Part shown: in pieces, positions 15,872 through 23,265 of the stretch
Numbering within the stretch: the first letter of the stretch is position 1
Layout: each line of letters starts with the position of its first letter
Source of the DNA: an uncultured Prevotellaceae bacterium
Lineage (GTDB): Bacteria > Bacteroidota > Bacteroidia > Bacteroidales > Bacteroidaceae
Direction of reading: 5' to 3'
Length of the DNA stretch: 35,269 nucleotides
Assembly (NCBI GenBank): GCA_902771785.1
Contig: CACXYH010000022.1
Location: 1 to 35,269 of the forward strand
The notes under the pieces: generated by a model
Told to the model about the DNA's origin: nothing
The model's input: the letters and a program-made list of their open reading frames with translations, nothing else
The model's database searches: none
Translations under genes and position numbers: made by a program

Positions 15872-17677
15872 TTATTTCCCGATGAGGTCGTGCGACGTGA
15901 GCTGCAGCAGCGCACGTCCCGTCTGCAGCAGCCGTTCGCCGTTGGCACCTTCGCCTGCCACGAATTTCCCCGCATCGAGGTCGAAGGCCATGAAGCCCGT
16001 AGAGTCGATGACGGTCACCCCATTATTATAAGTATGGTAGGCCAGGTGGCGCTGGTAGTTGCGGCCGACGACGTCGCGGCTGAAGGTGAAGTCGTCGTGA
16101 GGCAGGCGTAGCTGGCCCAGCAGCGTGGCGGGCAGGTCGCTCTGGTTGCAGATGGCGGTCACCTGCCGCGGCCCGGCCACCGCTCCGCCCAGCCACAGCA
16201 TGGGCACGTGGTTGTAGACCAGCGTGGTCTCGTCGACGCCCTGATAGCGGTAGCCGTGGTCGGGCAGCACGATGAGCAGCAGGTTGTCCCAGGCGGGCGT
16301 CTGCCGCAACCGGTCGACAAACTGCCCCAGACACTGGTCAAGGTAGCGGAAAGCGTTGCGCACGGGGTCGTCAATCTCGCTGATGGGCACGTCCCACGGC
16401 TCGTGGCTCGACAGTGTGAGCAGCGTCTTCAGCCACGGGCGCCCTGCCTCGGCCGCCATAATGTCGTCGTAGAGTGCCGTCAGCATGAGGTCGTCGCGCA
16501 CGCCCCATTGGGCCGTAGCCTGCTGCTGCAGCGAGTAGTCGGCCTTCCAGTTCAGCTCGGCGTAGCCCGTGCCCATGAGGTAGCTGCGCATGTTGGTGAA
16601 GTTGACGTCGCCGCCGTAGAAGAACTTCGTGTGGTAGCCGGCCTTCTGCAGCGAGGCGGCAATGGAGGGGAGCTTGCGCGACTTCTCGGGAATCTTCATG
16701 ACCGACGTCAGCGGGAAGGCCGGATAGCCGCTCAGAATGCTCACCACGCCCCTGTCCGTGCGCCACGAGTTGGCGTAGCACTGGCTGAAGTCGATGCCCT
16801 CGCGGCGCAGTCCGTTCAGCCGCGGCATGGTGGTCGAGTCGCCGCCCAGGTTGGTGAACTGGCCGCCGCAGCTCTCCATGATGATGATGACCACGTTGGG
16901 GCGCGTGGTCTTGAGCAGCGTGTCGGGGTCGGTGCTGCGCGTGTCGTAGAGCCCCTCGGTGAGCGCTGCCAGCTGCTGGTCGTCGTAGTAGTCGTAGCTG
17001 TCGATGTAGTTGCCCGACTTGCCCAGCGACGAGAGAAACGAGAACACGGGGTTCACGGCCGAGTGGTTCAGAAACTGGTTCTGCGAGAAGTACACCTGTC
17101 CGATGTTTGTCGTCGACTCGTCGAGTCCGCCACGGATGCCAATCACCATCAGCGGCGCCAGCAGCACGTAGAGCACAGCCTCCCACCAGCGCCCGCCGCC
17201 AGCCGGAGGCGTTTTGGCAAAGCTCCTATACAGCAGCCAGATGACAGCCGCCGCAGCCAGCCATACCAGCAGCCGCAGCAGCAGGTAGCCCGTGCTCACG
17301 CTTGCCATCGCCTCGGTAGGCGTGGCCAGATACTGCAGGCACGAGGCGTCGAGCTTGAACTGCCAGAAGGGGTAGAGGCTCGTGTCGGCCACGAAAGCCA
17401 GCGCGAAGGCCACGGCAATCAGCCCGTAGTAGGTCCAATAAATCCAGCGGGGCAGTCGAATCCAGATACTGGCAATGGTCAGCAGGAAGGGCACAATCAG
17501 AAAATAAAGCGCCGTCGAGAGGTCGAGCGACAGCCCGTGGGTCACCACACTCGCCACGTCGTTCAGCCCGAAGTCGTGGCCCGTGCCGTTGCAGAGCATG
17601 AACGCCAACTTGGCTGCCACGAACAGCAGCACCGTCAGCCCATAGCTCTTTGCCAGAAACGTCAACCTTTTTTTCAT
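15872..17677 (-). CDS. LTA-synthase-like membrane phosphotransferase/sulfatase-fold enzyme (2)
   Basis: 601-residue inner-membrane protein with about five helices to residue 170, then an alkaline-phosphatase-superfamily domain. Seen: NVVIIIMESCGGQFTNLGGDSTTMPRL (metal-binding Glu region), nucleophile T307 in SWRTDRGVVSILSG, FFYGGDVNFTNMRSYL, LSSHEPWDVP, and the metal site VLPDHGYRYQG. These match the LtaS/phosphoethanolamine-transferase group. I choose ATG 17677 (MKKRLTFLAKSY) rather than an in-frame ATG ten codons upstream, because a full promoter (17683-17713) overlaps that region and would leave the mRNA nearly leaderless. Substrates unknown. Confidence 0.85.
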   Translation of the reverse strand: MKKRLTFLAKSYGLTVLLFVAAKLAFMLCNGTGHDFGLNDVASVVTHGLSLDLSTALYFLIVPFLLTIASIWIRLPRWIYWTYYGLIAVAFALAFVADTSLYPFWQFKLDASCLQYLATPTEAMASVSTGYLLLRLLVWLAAAAVIWLLYRSFAKTPPAGGGRWWEAVLYVLLAPLMVIGIRGGLDESTTNIGQVYFSQNQFLNHSAVNPVFSFLSSLGKSGNYIDSYDYYDDQQLAALTEGLYDTRSTDPDTLLKTTRPNVVIIIMESCGGQFTNLGGDSTTMPRLNGLRREGIDFSQCYANSWRTDRGVVSILSGYPAFPLTSVMKIPEKSRKLPSIAASLQKAGYHTKFFYGGDVNFTNMRSYLMGTGYAELNWKADYSLQQQATAQWGVRDDLMLTALYDDIMAAEAGRPWLKTLLTLSSHEPWDVPISEIDDPVRNAFRYLDQCLGQFVDRLRQTPAWDNLLLIVLPDHGYRYQGVDETTLVYNHVPMLWLGGAVAGPRQVTAICNQSDLPATLLGQLRLPHDDFTFSRDVVGRNYQRHLAYHTYNNGVTVIDSTGFMAFDLDAGKFVAGEGANGERLLQTGRALLQLTSHDLIGK

Positions 17678-17682
17678 GGCCG

Positions 17683-17713
17683 CAAAATTACGAAAAAACG
17701 AGAGCAAAACAAA
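17683..17713 (-). promoter_or_regulatory. Promoter of LtaS-like gene 2, nearly leaderless
   Basis: On the minus strand TTTG (17710-17713), a 19-base spacer and TAATTTTG (17683-17690) match the consensus. Only five bases separate the -7 box from ATG 17677. The 36-base segment ending in this -7 box differs at only two positions from the upp promoter (447-482). Confidence 0.65.
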
Positions 17714-17738
17714 AGAAACAATCTTTTTTTGTAATAAT

Positions 17739-17770
17739 TTTGCTTTTTAGTGTAGCAAATCGTAACTTTG
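17739..17770 (+). promoter_or_regulatory. Promoter driving the truncated sigma-like remnant
   Basis: TTTG (17739-17742), a 20-base spacer and TAACTTTG (17763-17770). It appears intact although the gene behind it is only 29 codons long. Confidence 0.6.
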
Positions 17771-17811
17771 CGGCGACTAAAGGTCAACGACGAACAAAAA
17801 ACAACAAGACA

Positions 17812-17901
17812 ATGACACCGAACGAGCGAGAATTTGAACAACTGGCACGGACGCACAAAGCTGGCACAGCTTATGTTTTCATGATTTCAATGCTGTCTTG
17901 A
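17812..17901 (+). pseudogene. Truncated ECF-type sigma factor remnant (29 codons)
   Basis: ATG 17812 opens a reading frame of 29 residues, MTPNEREFEQLARTHKAG.... The first 17 residues look like the N-terminus of a Bacteroidetes ECF/sigma-70 family factor (the xEFExLxRxHKx(T/A)IYTVCYMF pattern). After HKA the match stops, and the frame runs into the 3' end of the mutS-like gene on the other strand, overlapping it by 23 bases, and ends at TGA 17899-17901. A promoter at 17739-17770 precedes it at a natural distance. I read this as a deletion junction that removed the rest of the gene. A real short peptide or chance similarity is possible because only 17 residues can be compared. Confidence 0.45.
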
Positions 17902-19705
17902 GAATGTTCTTCAGCAGATAGGTGGCATTCTGATTGCGCGCCACGCCCTCGGTGAGGCGATAGGTGTAGGTGATTTCGTCGGAAAGCTGAATCTCGAAGC
18001 AGTAGTTGTGGAAGCGTTCGGGCTGCGTCTCCTGCATCTTCGACAGCGCAAGGTCGTGGGTGGCGATGATGCCCGTGATGGGCAGCGATGTGACCGACTC
18101 CAGGAACAGGCGCGAGCCGTTGAGCTTGTCGAGCGAGTTGGTGCCCTTTAGTATCTCGTCGAGAATGATGAGCGTGTGGCGGTTCCGTTGGCAGGTCTCG
18201 ATGAGCTGTTGCAGCCGCAGCAGCTCGGCGTTGAAGTAGCTGATGCCGTGGGCAAGGTCGTCGGTGGTGCGCATGCTGCTGAACAGCGAGAAGAGCGACG
18301 TGCGCAGGCTGTCGGCAAAGACGGGCATGCCACAAGTGGCCAGCACATAGTTGATGCCGATGGAGCGGAGGAAGGTGCTCTTGCCCGCCATGTTCGCGCC
18401 GGTGATGATGTAGTAGTGACGGTCGGCAATCGAGAAGTCGTTGCGCACGGCCTTCGCGCCGAGGAACGGATGGTAGAGTCCGCGCGCCTCGTAAACCACC
18501 TCGTCGGCATCCACCAGTTCGGCATCCGTAGCCGCCGGCTCGTTGTAGCGGAACGTAGCCATCGACACCAGCGCATCGAAATGGCTCACGGCGGCTATCC
18601 ACTCCTCGACGTGCCCCATATAGTGTTCTTGCCAAAGCAGGAAGCGGCGCACAATGAAGTAGTCGGCCAGGTAGAGGGCATTCGAGATGGGCACCCACAC
18701 CTCGTTGCGCTGGTCGAGGGCGTTGACGATGCCTTTCAGCAGCCGGAACGATTTCAGCGCGTCCTGCTTGTCGGCCGACAGACGGCCGATGATGTCGCGC
18801 CCCTCCCGGCTCTTCAGGTCGGAGGTCACTATCAGCATGATCATGTTCACGTAGCAGCCCAGTCGCGGCAGAATGATGCCGATGCTTTGGTTGACGCGCT
18901 TCAGCGTACGGCCGAAAAGCAGGTAGACCGCCAGAAGCTGCAACAGCACCCAGAGCATGGGGAGCGAAGCCGACAGCGAGCCAAAGACGGCTCCGGCCAG
19001 CAGCCCGTAGAACACGACGATGCTGCCCACGGCTGCAAGGTGGGTCAGTCGGTGGGCGGCAAGGCGTGGCATCTGCATCTTCTGCACCTCATGCAGCGCC
19101 TCCAGCATGTCGGCAGTATCCGTCAGCTGTCCATGGCCCTGCGCCATGAATGCCGTTCGCAGCGGTTCCCGTTCCGACAGTTCGCCGATGGCTTCGCGCC
19201 GCGCCTCAATCTCGTCTTTCGTCCGCACCCGTGTCTCAGCCAACTCCCTGGCCAGGAAATCGCTGCCGCCGGTAGTCACGGTGCGGTTGATGCGGTGGAA
19301 GAGCGACTGCGGCCCGAAGATGTCGAGGTCGAACGTGAACTCATGGCGAGGGTTCAGATACTGCTCGCCGGCAGCAAACCCCTCGTAGTTGCCATCGAGA
19401 TAAGCCAGCTCCTTCTCGTAGACGCTGCGCAGGCTCTCCTTCTCTTTCGTTGCGCGGCTGTTCCTGCCGTCGCGCCAGCGTATGGCTGCATAGGCGGCAA
19501 TCAGCAGCGCCGCCGCCACCAGCGCCACCGCGTTGCTCCACATCGTGTAGGCCACGACGCAGCCCACGGCCAGGGCGATGGCCGATAGTTCCAGCACCAC
19601 CACCAGCCGGTTGTGCTTGTTCAGCTGCTCTATTTCGTTCGTCAGCGTTGCGATGCGCGTGGTGTATAGCTGCTTTGGGAAATCCCCCTCTGTCTTGTGC
19701 ATCAT
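17879..19705 (-). CDS. Membrane-anchored MutS-related ATPase
   Basis: 608-residue protein with the C-terminal MutS ATPase (domain V) but no MutS mismatch-recognition domain. Hydrophobic stretches near residues 34-75 and 220-262 suggest four membrane helices. The core helical region follows, then Walker A GANMAGKST (K442), Walker B LIILDEILKGTNS, an ST-rich loop, and IIATHDLALS. This architecture is recognised in Bacteroidetes as a MutS-like family distinct from MutS1 and MutS2; its role is not established and it should not be called a mismatch-repair protein on ATPase similarity alone. A TAATTTTG box at 19733-19740 lies about 27 bases upstream. It faces the sigma-like remnant. Confidence 0.83.
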   Translation of the reverse strand: MMHKTEGDFPKQLYTTRIATLTNEIEQLNKHNRLVVVLELSAIALAVGCVVAYTMWSNAVALVAAALLIAAYAAIRWRDGRNSRATKEKESLRSVYEKELAYLDGNYEGFAAGEQYLNPRHEFTFDLDIFGPQSLFHRINRTVTTGGSDFLARELAETRVRTKDEIEARREAIGELSEREPLRTAFMAQGHGQLTDTADMLEALHEVQKMQMPRLAAHRLTHLAAVGSIVVFYGLLAGAVFGSLSASLPMLWVLLQLLAVYLLFGRTLKRVNQSIGIILPRLGCYVNMIMLIVTSDLKSREGRDIIGRLSADKQDALKSFRLLKGIVNALDQRNEVWVPISNALYLADYFIVRRFLLWQEHYMGHVEEWIAAVSHFDALVSMATFRYNEPAATDAELVDADEVVYEARGLYHPFLGAKAVRNDFSIADRHYYIITGANMAGKSTFLRSIGINYVLATCGMPVFADSLRTSLFSLFSSMRTTDDLAHGISYFNAELLRLQQLIETCQRNRHTLIILDEILKGTNSLDKLNGSRLFLESVTSLPITGIIATHDLALSKMQETQPERFHNYCFEIQLSDEITYTYRLTEGVARNQNATYLLKNILKTALKS

Positions 19706-19732
19706 TTATCTATGGGTCTTTGTTTTCGCATG

Positions 19733-19740
19733 CAAAATTA
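19733..19740 (-). promoter_or_regulatory. -7 element of the mutS-like gene
   Basis: CAAAATTA on the plus strand is TAATTTTG on the minus strand, about 27 bases before ATG 19705. No clear -33 element. Confidence 0.45.
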
Positions 19741-19791
19741 CAACATATCTGCGGGAAATAGCTCTCTTTTTACGTTTTATTATGTCTTTCT

Positions 19792-19831
19792 TAAATAAAA
19801 AGCTCAGCGTCATCGCAATGGTGGCGCCGAG
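19792..19831 (-). terminator. Intrinsic terminator of the beta-glucan operon
   Basis: On the minus strand CTCGGCG (19825-19831) pairs with CGCTGAG (19803-19809), including one G-U pair. An inner CAT/ATG stem caps a TGCG loop, and the hairpin is followed by CTTTTTATTT. It lies about 38 bases past the stop of the GH3 gene. Confidence 0.7.
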
Positions 19832-19868
19832 TTTTATACATGGAAAGGGACAAACTTACAGGAAGCGA

Positions 19869-22133
19869 TTATTTCAGCCTGAAGGCCTGACGGCTCACGA
19901 TGTCGCCCGCCGAGAAGCCGATGAGGGCCTCGAAGTCACCGGGCTCTGCCACCCAGCGCTGCTGCTGGGCGTCGTAGAAGCTGAGGGCTTGCTGGTCGAG
20001 CGTCAGGGTGACGTCGCGGCGTTCGCCGGGCTGCAGCATCACCTTCTGGAAGGCCTTGAGTTCTTTCACGGGGCGGGGCACGGAGCACTTCTTGTCGCTG
20101 ACGTAGAGCTGCAGGGTGGTCTGGCCGGCGCGCTGGCCGGTGTTCTGCACGCTGACGGTGAACGAGATGCGGTCGGCTGGCGTCAGCTCGCGTTTGTCGG
20201 CCTGTACCTGAACGATCTGGAAGGTGGTGTAGCTTAGACCATGGCCGAAGGGGAAGAGCACTCGGGCGGGCCCGACATTGAACTGCTTGCGCAGCGTGCG
20301 GGCGGGCAGGTCGGTCCAGCGATAGCCTACGAAGATGTCTTCGCGATACTCCTCGTCGATGATTTGGTGGTCGTCGCGCCAGGTGCCCGGGTAGGTGTTG
20401 AGGGCGTGGGCGCCGCAGTCGTTGAGCGAGGCATACCACGTGAAGGGCAAGCGGCCCGAGGGATTGACGTCGCCGGCGAGTACGCTGGCGATGGCTTTGC
20501 CCGATTCGGAGCCGGAGAACCAGCCCTGAACCACGGCGGGCACCTTCGACAGCCACGGCATGGCCACGCAGTTGCCCGAGATGCCAACGTAGACCAGACG
20601 GGGGTTGGCCTGGGTAAGGGCCTCAATGAGCGCGTCCTGATCGTAGGGCAGGCCGTACTGCTGGCGGTCGTGACTCTCGCTGTCCTGATGGTCGCTCTTG
20701 TTCAGTCCGCCCACGAATATCACCACGTCGGCAGCCTTGGCCTTGGTGACGGCCTCGGCCAGGAGCTCGCTGGCAGGACGGTCGTCGCGCAGGCTGCGGC
20801 CCACGGTGACGCCGTCGTAGCTCTGGACGGTGTCGCCCACGTAGCCGCGGGCATAGTCGACTTGGGCGTTGGTAAAGCGGGCGCGGATGCCGTCGAGCGG
20901 CAGTATTTCATGTTGCGCCTTGAGCGACGACGAGCCGCCGCCTACGGTCATCATCTTGATGGCGTTTTCGCCCACGACGAGAATGCGGCGCGCGGTGTTG
21001 GGGTCGAGGGGCAGCAGCTGGCCCTCGTTCTTCAGCAGCACGATGCCCTCCTGGGCGATGCGCAGGGCGGTGGCATAGTGGGCCTCGGAGCAGAGGAAGC
21101 CCTGCGGCTTGTGGCGGTTCATGGTGGTGCGATAGAACAGGCGCAGCACGCGGCGCACCTTCTCGTCGAGCTCGCGGGTGGTGTACTTGCCCTGCTTGAT
21201 GAGCGTCTTGTAGGCCTGGGCCATGTGGTAGAGGTCATAGGCATTGGTCTTGCCCATGGTCAGCCCGTCGGTCCAGGTGCCGAACTCGAGGTCGAGCCCG
21301 TTGACGATGGCCTCCTCGGTGTTGTGGCAGCCGCCCCAGTCGCTGATGACGACGCCGTCGAACTGCCACTGGCCCTTGAGTATCTGGTTGAGCGTAGTGG
21401 CATTATGGCAGTTGTGTTGGTTCTGATAGAGGTTGTAGGCGCCCATGATGCTCCAGGCTCCGCCCTCCTGGACGGCAGCCTTGAAGGCGGGCAGATAGAT
21501 TTCGTGGAGGGCGCGGTCGCTGACCACTACATTCACCTGGTGGCGATACTCCTCGTCGTTGTTGAGGCAGTAGTGCTTCACGCAGCTGGCAACGCCCTTC
21601 GACTGCAGTCCCTGTACATAGGGGACGACCATGCGCGAGGCGAGGTAGGGGTCTTCGCCCATGTACTCGAAGTTGCGGCCGCCCAGCGGTGTGCGGAAGA
21701 TGTTGACGCCGGGGCCCAGGATGACGTTCTTGTTGCGATAGAGTGCCTCTTCGCCCAGGCTCTCGCCGTAGAGGCGCGCCATGGCGGGGTTCCACGTGGC
21801 TGCGAGGCAGGTGAGGGCGGGGAAGGCCACGCACGAGTCGTTGGTCTGGCCGGCCTGCCGCCACTCGTCCCACAGAACGTCGGGGCGCACGCCGTGGGGG
21901 CCGTCGTCGGTCCACAGGTCGGGGAAGCCCAGCCGGCCGACGCCGGGGCTGGAGAACTTAGACTGGGCGTGGATGACGGCTATTTTCTCGTCGAGGGTCA
22001 TGCGCGAGAGGGCGTCGTCGATGCGCTGCTCCAGCGGCTTGGTCTCGTCGAGGTAGACGGGCAGGTTTTGGGCTTGCAGCGGGCTGATGCTGATACAGCC
22101 CGCTGCAAATAGGAGGGTGAAGTGATGTTTCAT
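19869..22133 (-). CDS. Glycoside hydrolase family 3 (beta-glucosidase, BglX-like)
   Basis: Periplasmic exo-beta-glucosidase removing glucose from oligosaccharides released by the GH16 enzyme. The 754-residue product starts with a signal peptide ending ISPLQAQ. The GH3 barrel contains GPGVNIFRTPLGGRNFEYMGEDP, KHYCLNNDE and the nucleophile D265 in VVISDWGG. The alpha/beta sandwich and a C-terminal fibronectin III-like domain (VQNTGQRAGQTTLQLYVSD...LKAFQKV) follow. It is the last gene of the operon, six bases after the GH16 stop. Beta-1,3 or mixed beta-1,3/1,4 specificity is inferred from context. Confidence 0.93.
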   Translation of the reverse strand: MKHHFTLLFAAGCISISPLQAQNLPVYLDETKPLEQRIDDALSRMTLDEKIAVIHAQSKFSSPGVGRLGFPDLWTDDGPHGVRPDVLWDEWRQAGQTNDSCVAFPALTCLAATWNPAMARLYGESLGEEALYRNKNVILGPGVNIFRTPLGGRNFEYMGEDPYLASRMVVPYVQGLQSKGVASCVKHYCLNNDEEYRHQVNVVVSDRALHEIYLPAFKAAVQEGGAWSIMGAYNLYQNQHNCHNATTLNQILKGQWQFDGVVISDWGGCHNTEEAIVNGLDLEFGTWTDGLTMGKTNAYDLYHMAQAYKTLIKQGKYTTRELDEKVRRVLRLFYRTTMNRHKPQGFLCSEAHYATALRIAQEGIVLLKNEGQLLPLDPNTARRILVVGENAIKMMTVGGGSSSLKAQHEILPLDGIRARFTNAQVDYARGYVGDTVQSYDGVTVGRSLRDDRPASELLAEAVTKAKAADVVIFVGGLNKSDHQDSESHDRQQYGLPYDQDALIEALTQANPRLVYVGISGNCVAMPWLSKVPAVVQGWFSGSESGKAIASVLAGDVNPSGRLPFTWYASLNDCGAHALNTYPGTWRDDHQIIDEEYREDIFVGYRWTDLPARTLRKQFNVGPARVLFPFGHGLSYTTFQIVQVQADKRELTPADRISFTVSVQNTGQRAGQTTLQLYVSDKKCSVPRPVKELKAFQKVMLQPGERRDVTLTLDQQALSFYDAQQQRWVAEPGDFEALIGFSAGDIVSRQAFRLK

Positions 22134-22139
22134 TGCTTA

Positions 22140-23261
22140 TTACTTTTGGAAAACACGGATATAGTCGACCTCCATCGTGCAGGGCAGGGCGCTCTCGTCG
22201 ACACCCTTCATGCCGCCCCAGTCGCCACCCCAGGCCAGATTGAAGATGGGGTAGAAGGCGTAGTGGAAAGGCCACTGATTGTGGCCGCTGCCCAGCGCGG
22301 CTTTGGTGACGTGGAGCTGCTCCCTGCCATCGACGTAGGTGGTGATTTCGTCGGGCGTCCAGAGCAGGGCGTAGGTGTGGAACTCGCCCTCGGCGCCGGC
22401 CAGCACGAAAGCGTGGGTCTTCTGCGTGTTCTTGGTGTGATTGTAGTCCTGAGTGTGGACCGACGATGACACTTCGTTGGGGACGACGCCCACTTCCTCC
22501 ATGATGTCGATTTCGCCACACATGGGCCAGGGGTTCGTGCTCCAGTCGTTGCCCACGGGCATCATCCAGAAGGCGGGCCACGTGCCCTTGCCCGAAGGCA
22601 GCTTGATGGAGGCCTCGAAATAGCCATACTCCCAGCCCTCGTTGACGTGGGCATAGACGCGGCCGGAATAGACCTTGCCGTTCTCCTTCAGGGCGGCGAT
22701 GCGGAGCTTGCCGCCGCGCAGTTCGGTCACCAGCTGTCCTTCGGGCGTGCGGTGGTTGACGTAGTTCTGCAGCTCGTTGTTCACCCAGCCGCTGTTCTGC
22801 ACTTCGTGGGTCCAGTGGCTGGCGTCCAGCTCCGTTCCGCTGTTGAATTCGTCGGCCCACACCAGCTTATAGCCGGCAGGGGCATCGTAGGCGGCGGTAG
22901 CGGCAGCCGTCTGGCTGACGGTGATGCTCTTTCGGGCGGCCCCCGACATGAGGGTGACGGTGGCTGTGCGGGCCTCGGTATAGGGGTTGGCACTGACGGC
23001 GATGCTGACGGTGCCCTGCTGCGAGGTGGTTCCCTTCGGCTGGATAGTCACAAAGGGCTGGTCGACGTAGGCGCCCCACTCCTTGCCCGTCGTGGTGACG
23101 TCGACGGTATAGGTGCCGCCGGCAGCGGGAGCGTCTATGTGCTCGGGCTGCGCCGTGATGGTGACCGCGCTCACGGGGGCTTCGTCGGTGTCGTCGCCGC
23201 CGCAGCCCGTAAAGGCCACGGCGAGCGAGAGGATGGTGCTGAATAATGTCATTCGTTTCAT
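22140..23261 (-). CDS. Glycoside hydrolase family 16 endo-beta-glucanase lipoprotein with BACON domain
   Basis: Surface endo-enzyme likely cutting laminarin or mixed-linkage beta-glucan. I use ATG 23261 (373 residues): an in-frame ATG at 23282 would overlap the upstream gene, whereas 23261 leaves a four-base gap and begins a lipoprotein signal (MKRMTLFSTILSLAVAFTGC). A BACON module covers roughly residues 35-120. The GH16 domain follows, with the catalytic motif E250-I-D252-I-M-E255 in CGEIDIMEE; this spacing is typical of laminarinase and lichenase types. WPAFWMMP and the C-terminal MEVDYIRVFQ strand are also present. BACON modules are thought to hold enzymes away from the cell or bind mucin or glycans. 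Confidence 0.92.
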   Translation of the reverse strand: MKRMTLFSTILSLAVAFTGCGGDDTDEAPVSAVTITAQPEHIDAPAAGGTYTVDVTTTGKEWGAYVDQPFVTIQPKGTTSQQGTVSIAVSANPYTEARTATVTLMSGAARKSITVSQTAAATAAYDAPAGYKLVWADEFNSGTELDASHWTHEVQNSGWVNNELQNYVNHRTPEGQLVTELRGGKLRIAALKENGKVYSGRVYAHVNEGWEYGYFEASIKLPSGKGTWPAFWMMPVGNDWSTNPWPMCGEIDIMEEVGVVPNEVSSSVHTQDYNHTKNTQKTHAFVLAGAEGEFHTYALLWTPDEITTYVDGREQLHVTKAALGSGHNQWPFHYAFYPIFNLAWGGDWGGMKGVDESALPCTMEVDYIRVFQK

Positions 23262-23265
23262 AGGT

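Noticed and set aside
17812-17901. A real small protein gene of 29 residues
   Set aside because: Its first 17 residues resemble a sigma-factor N-terminus and the rest is simply antisense to the mutS-like 3' end, so a broken gene is the better reading, though not proven.
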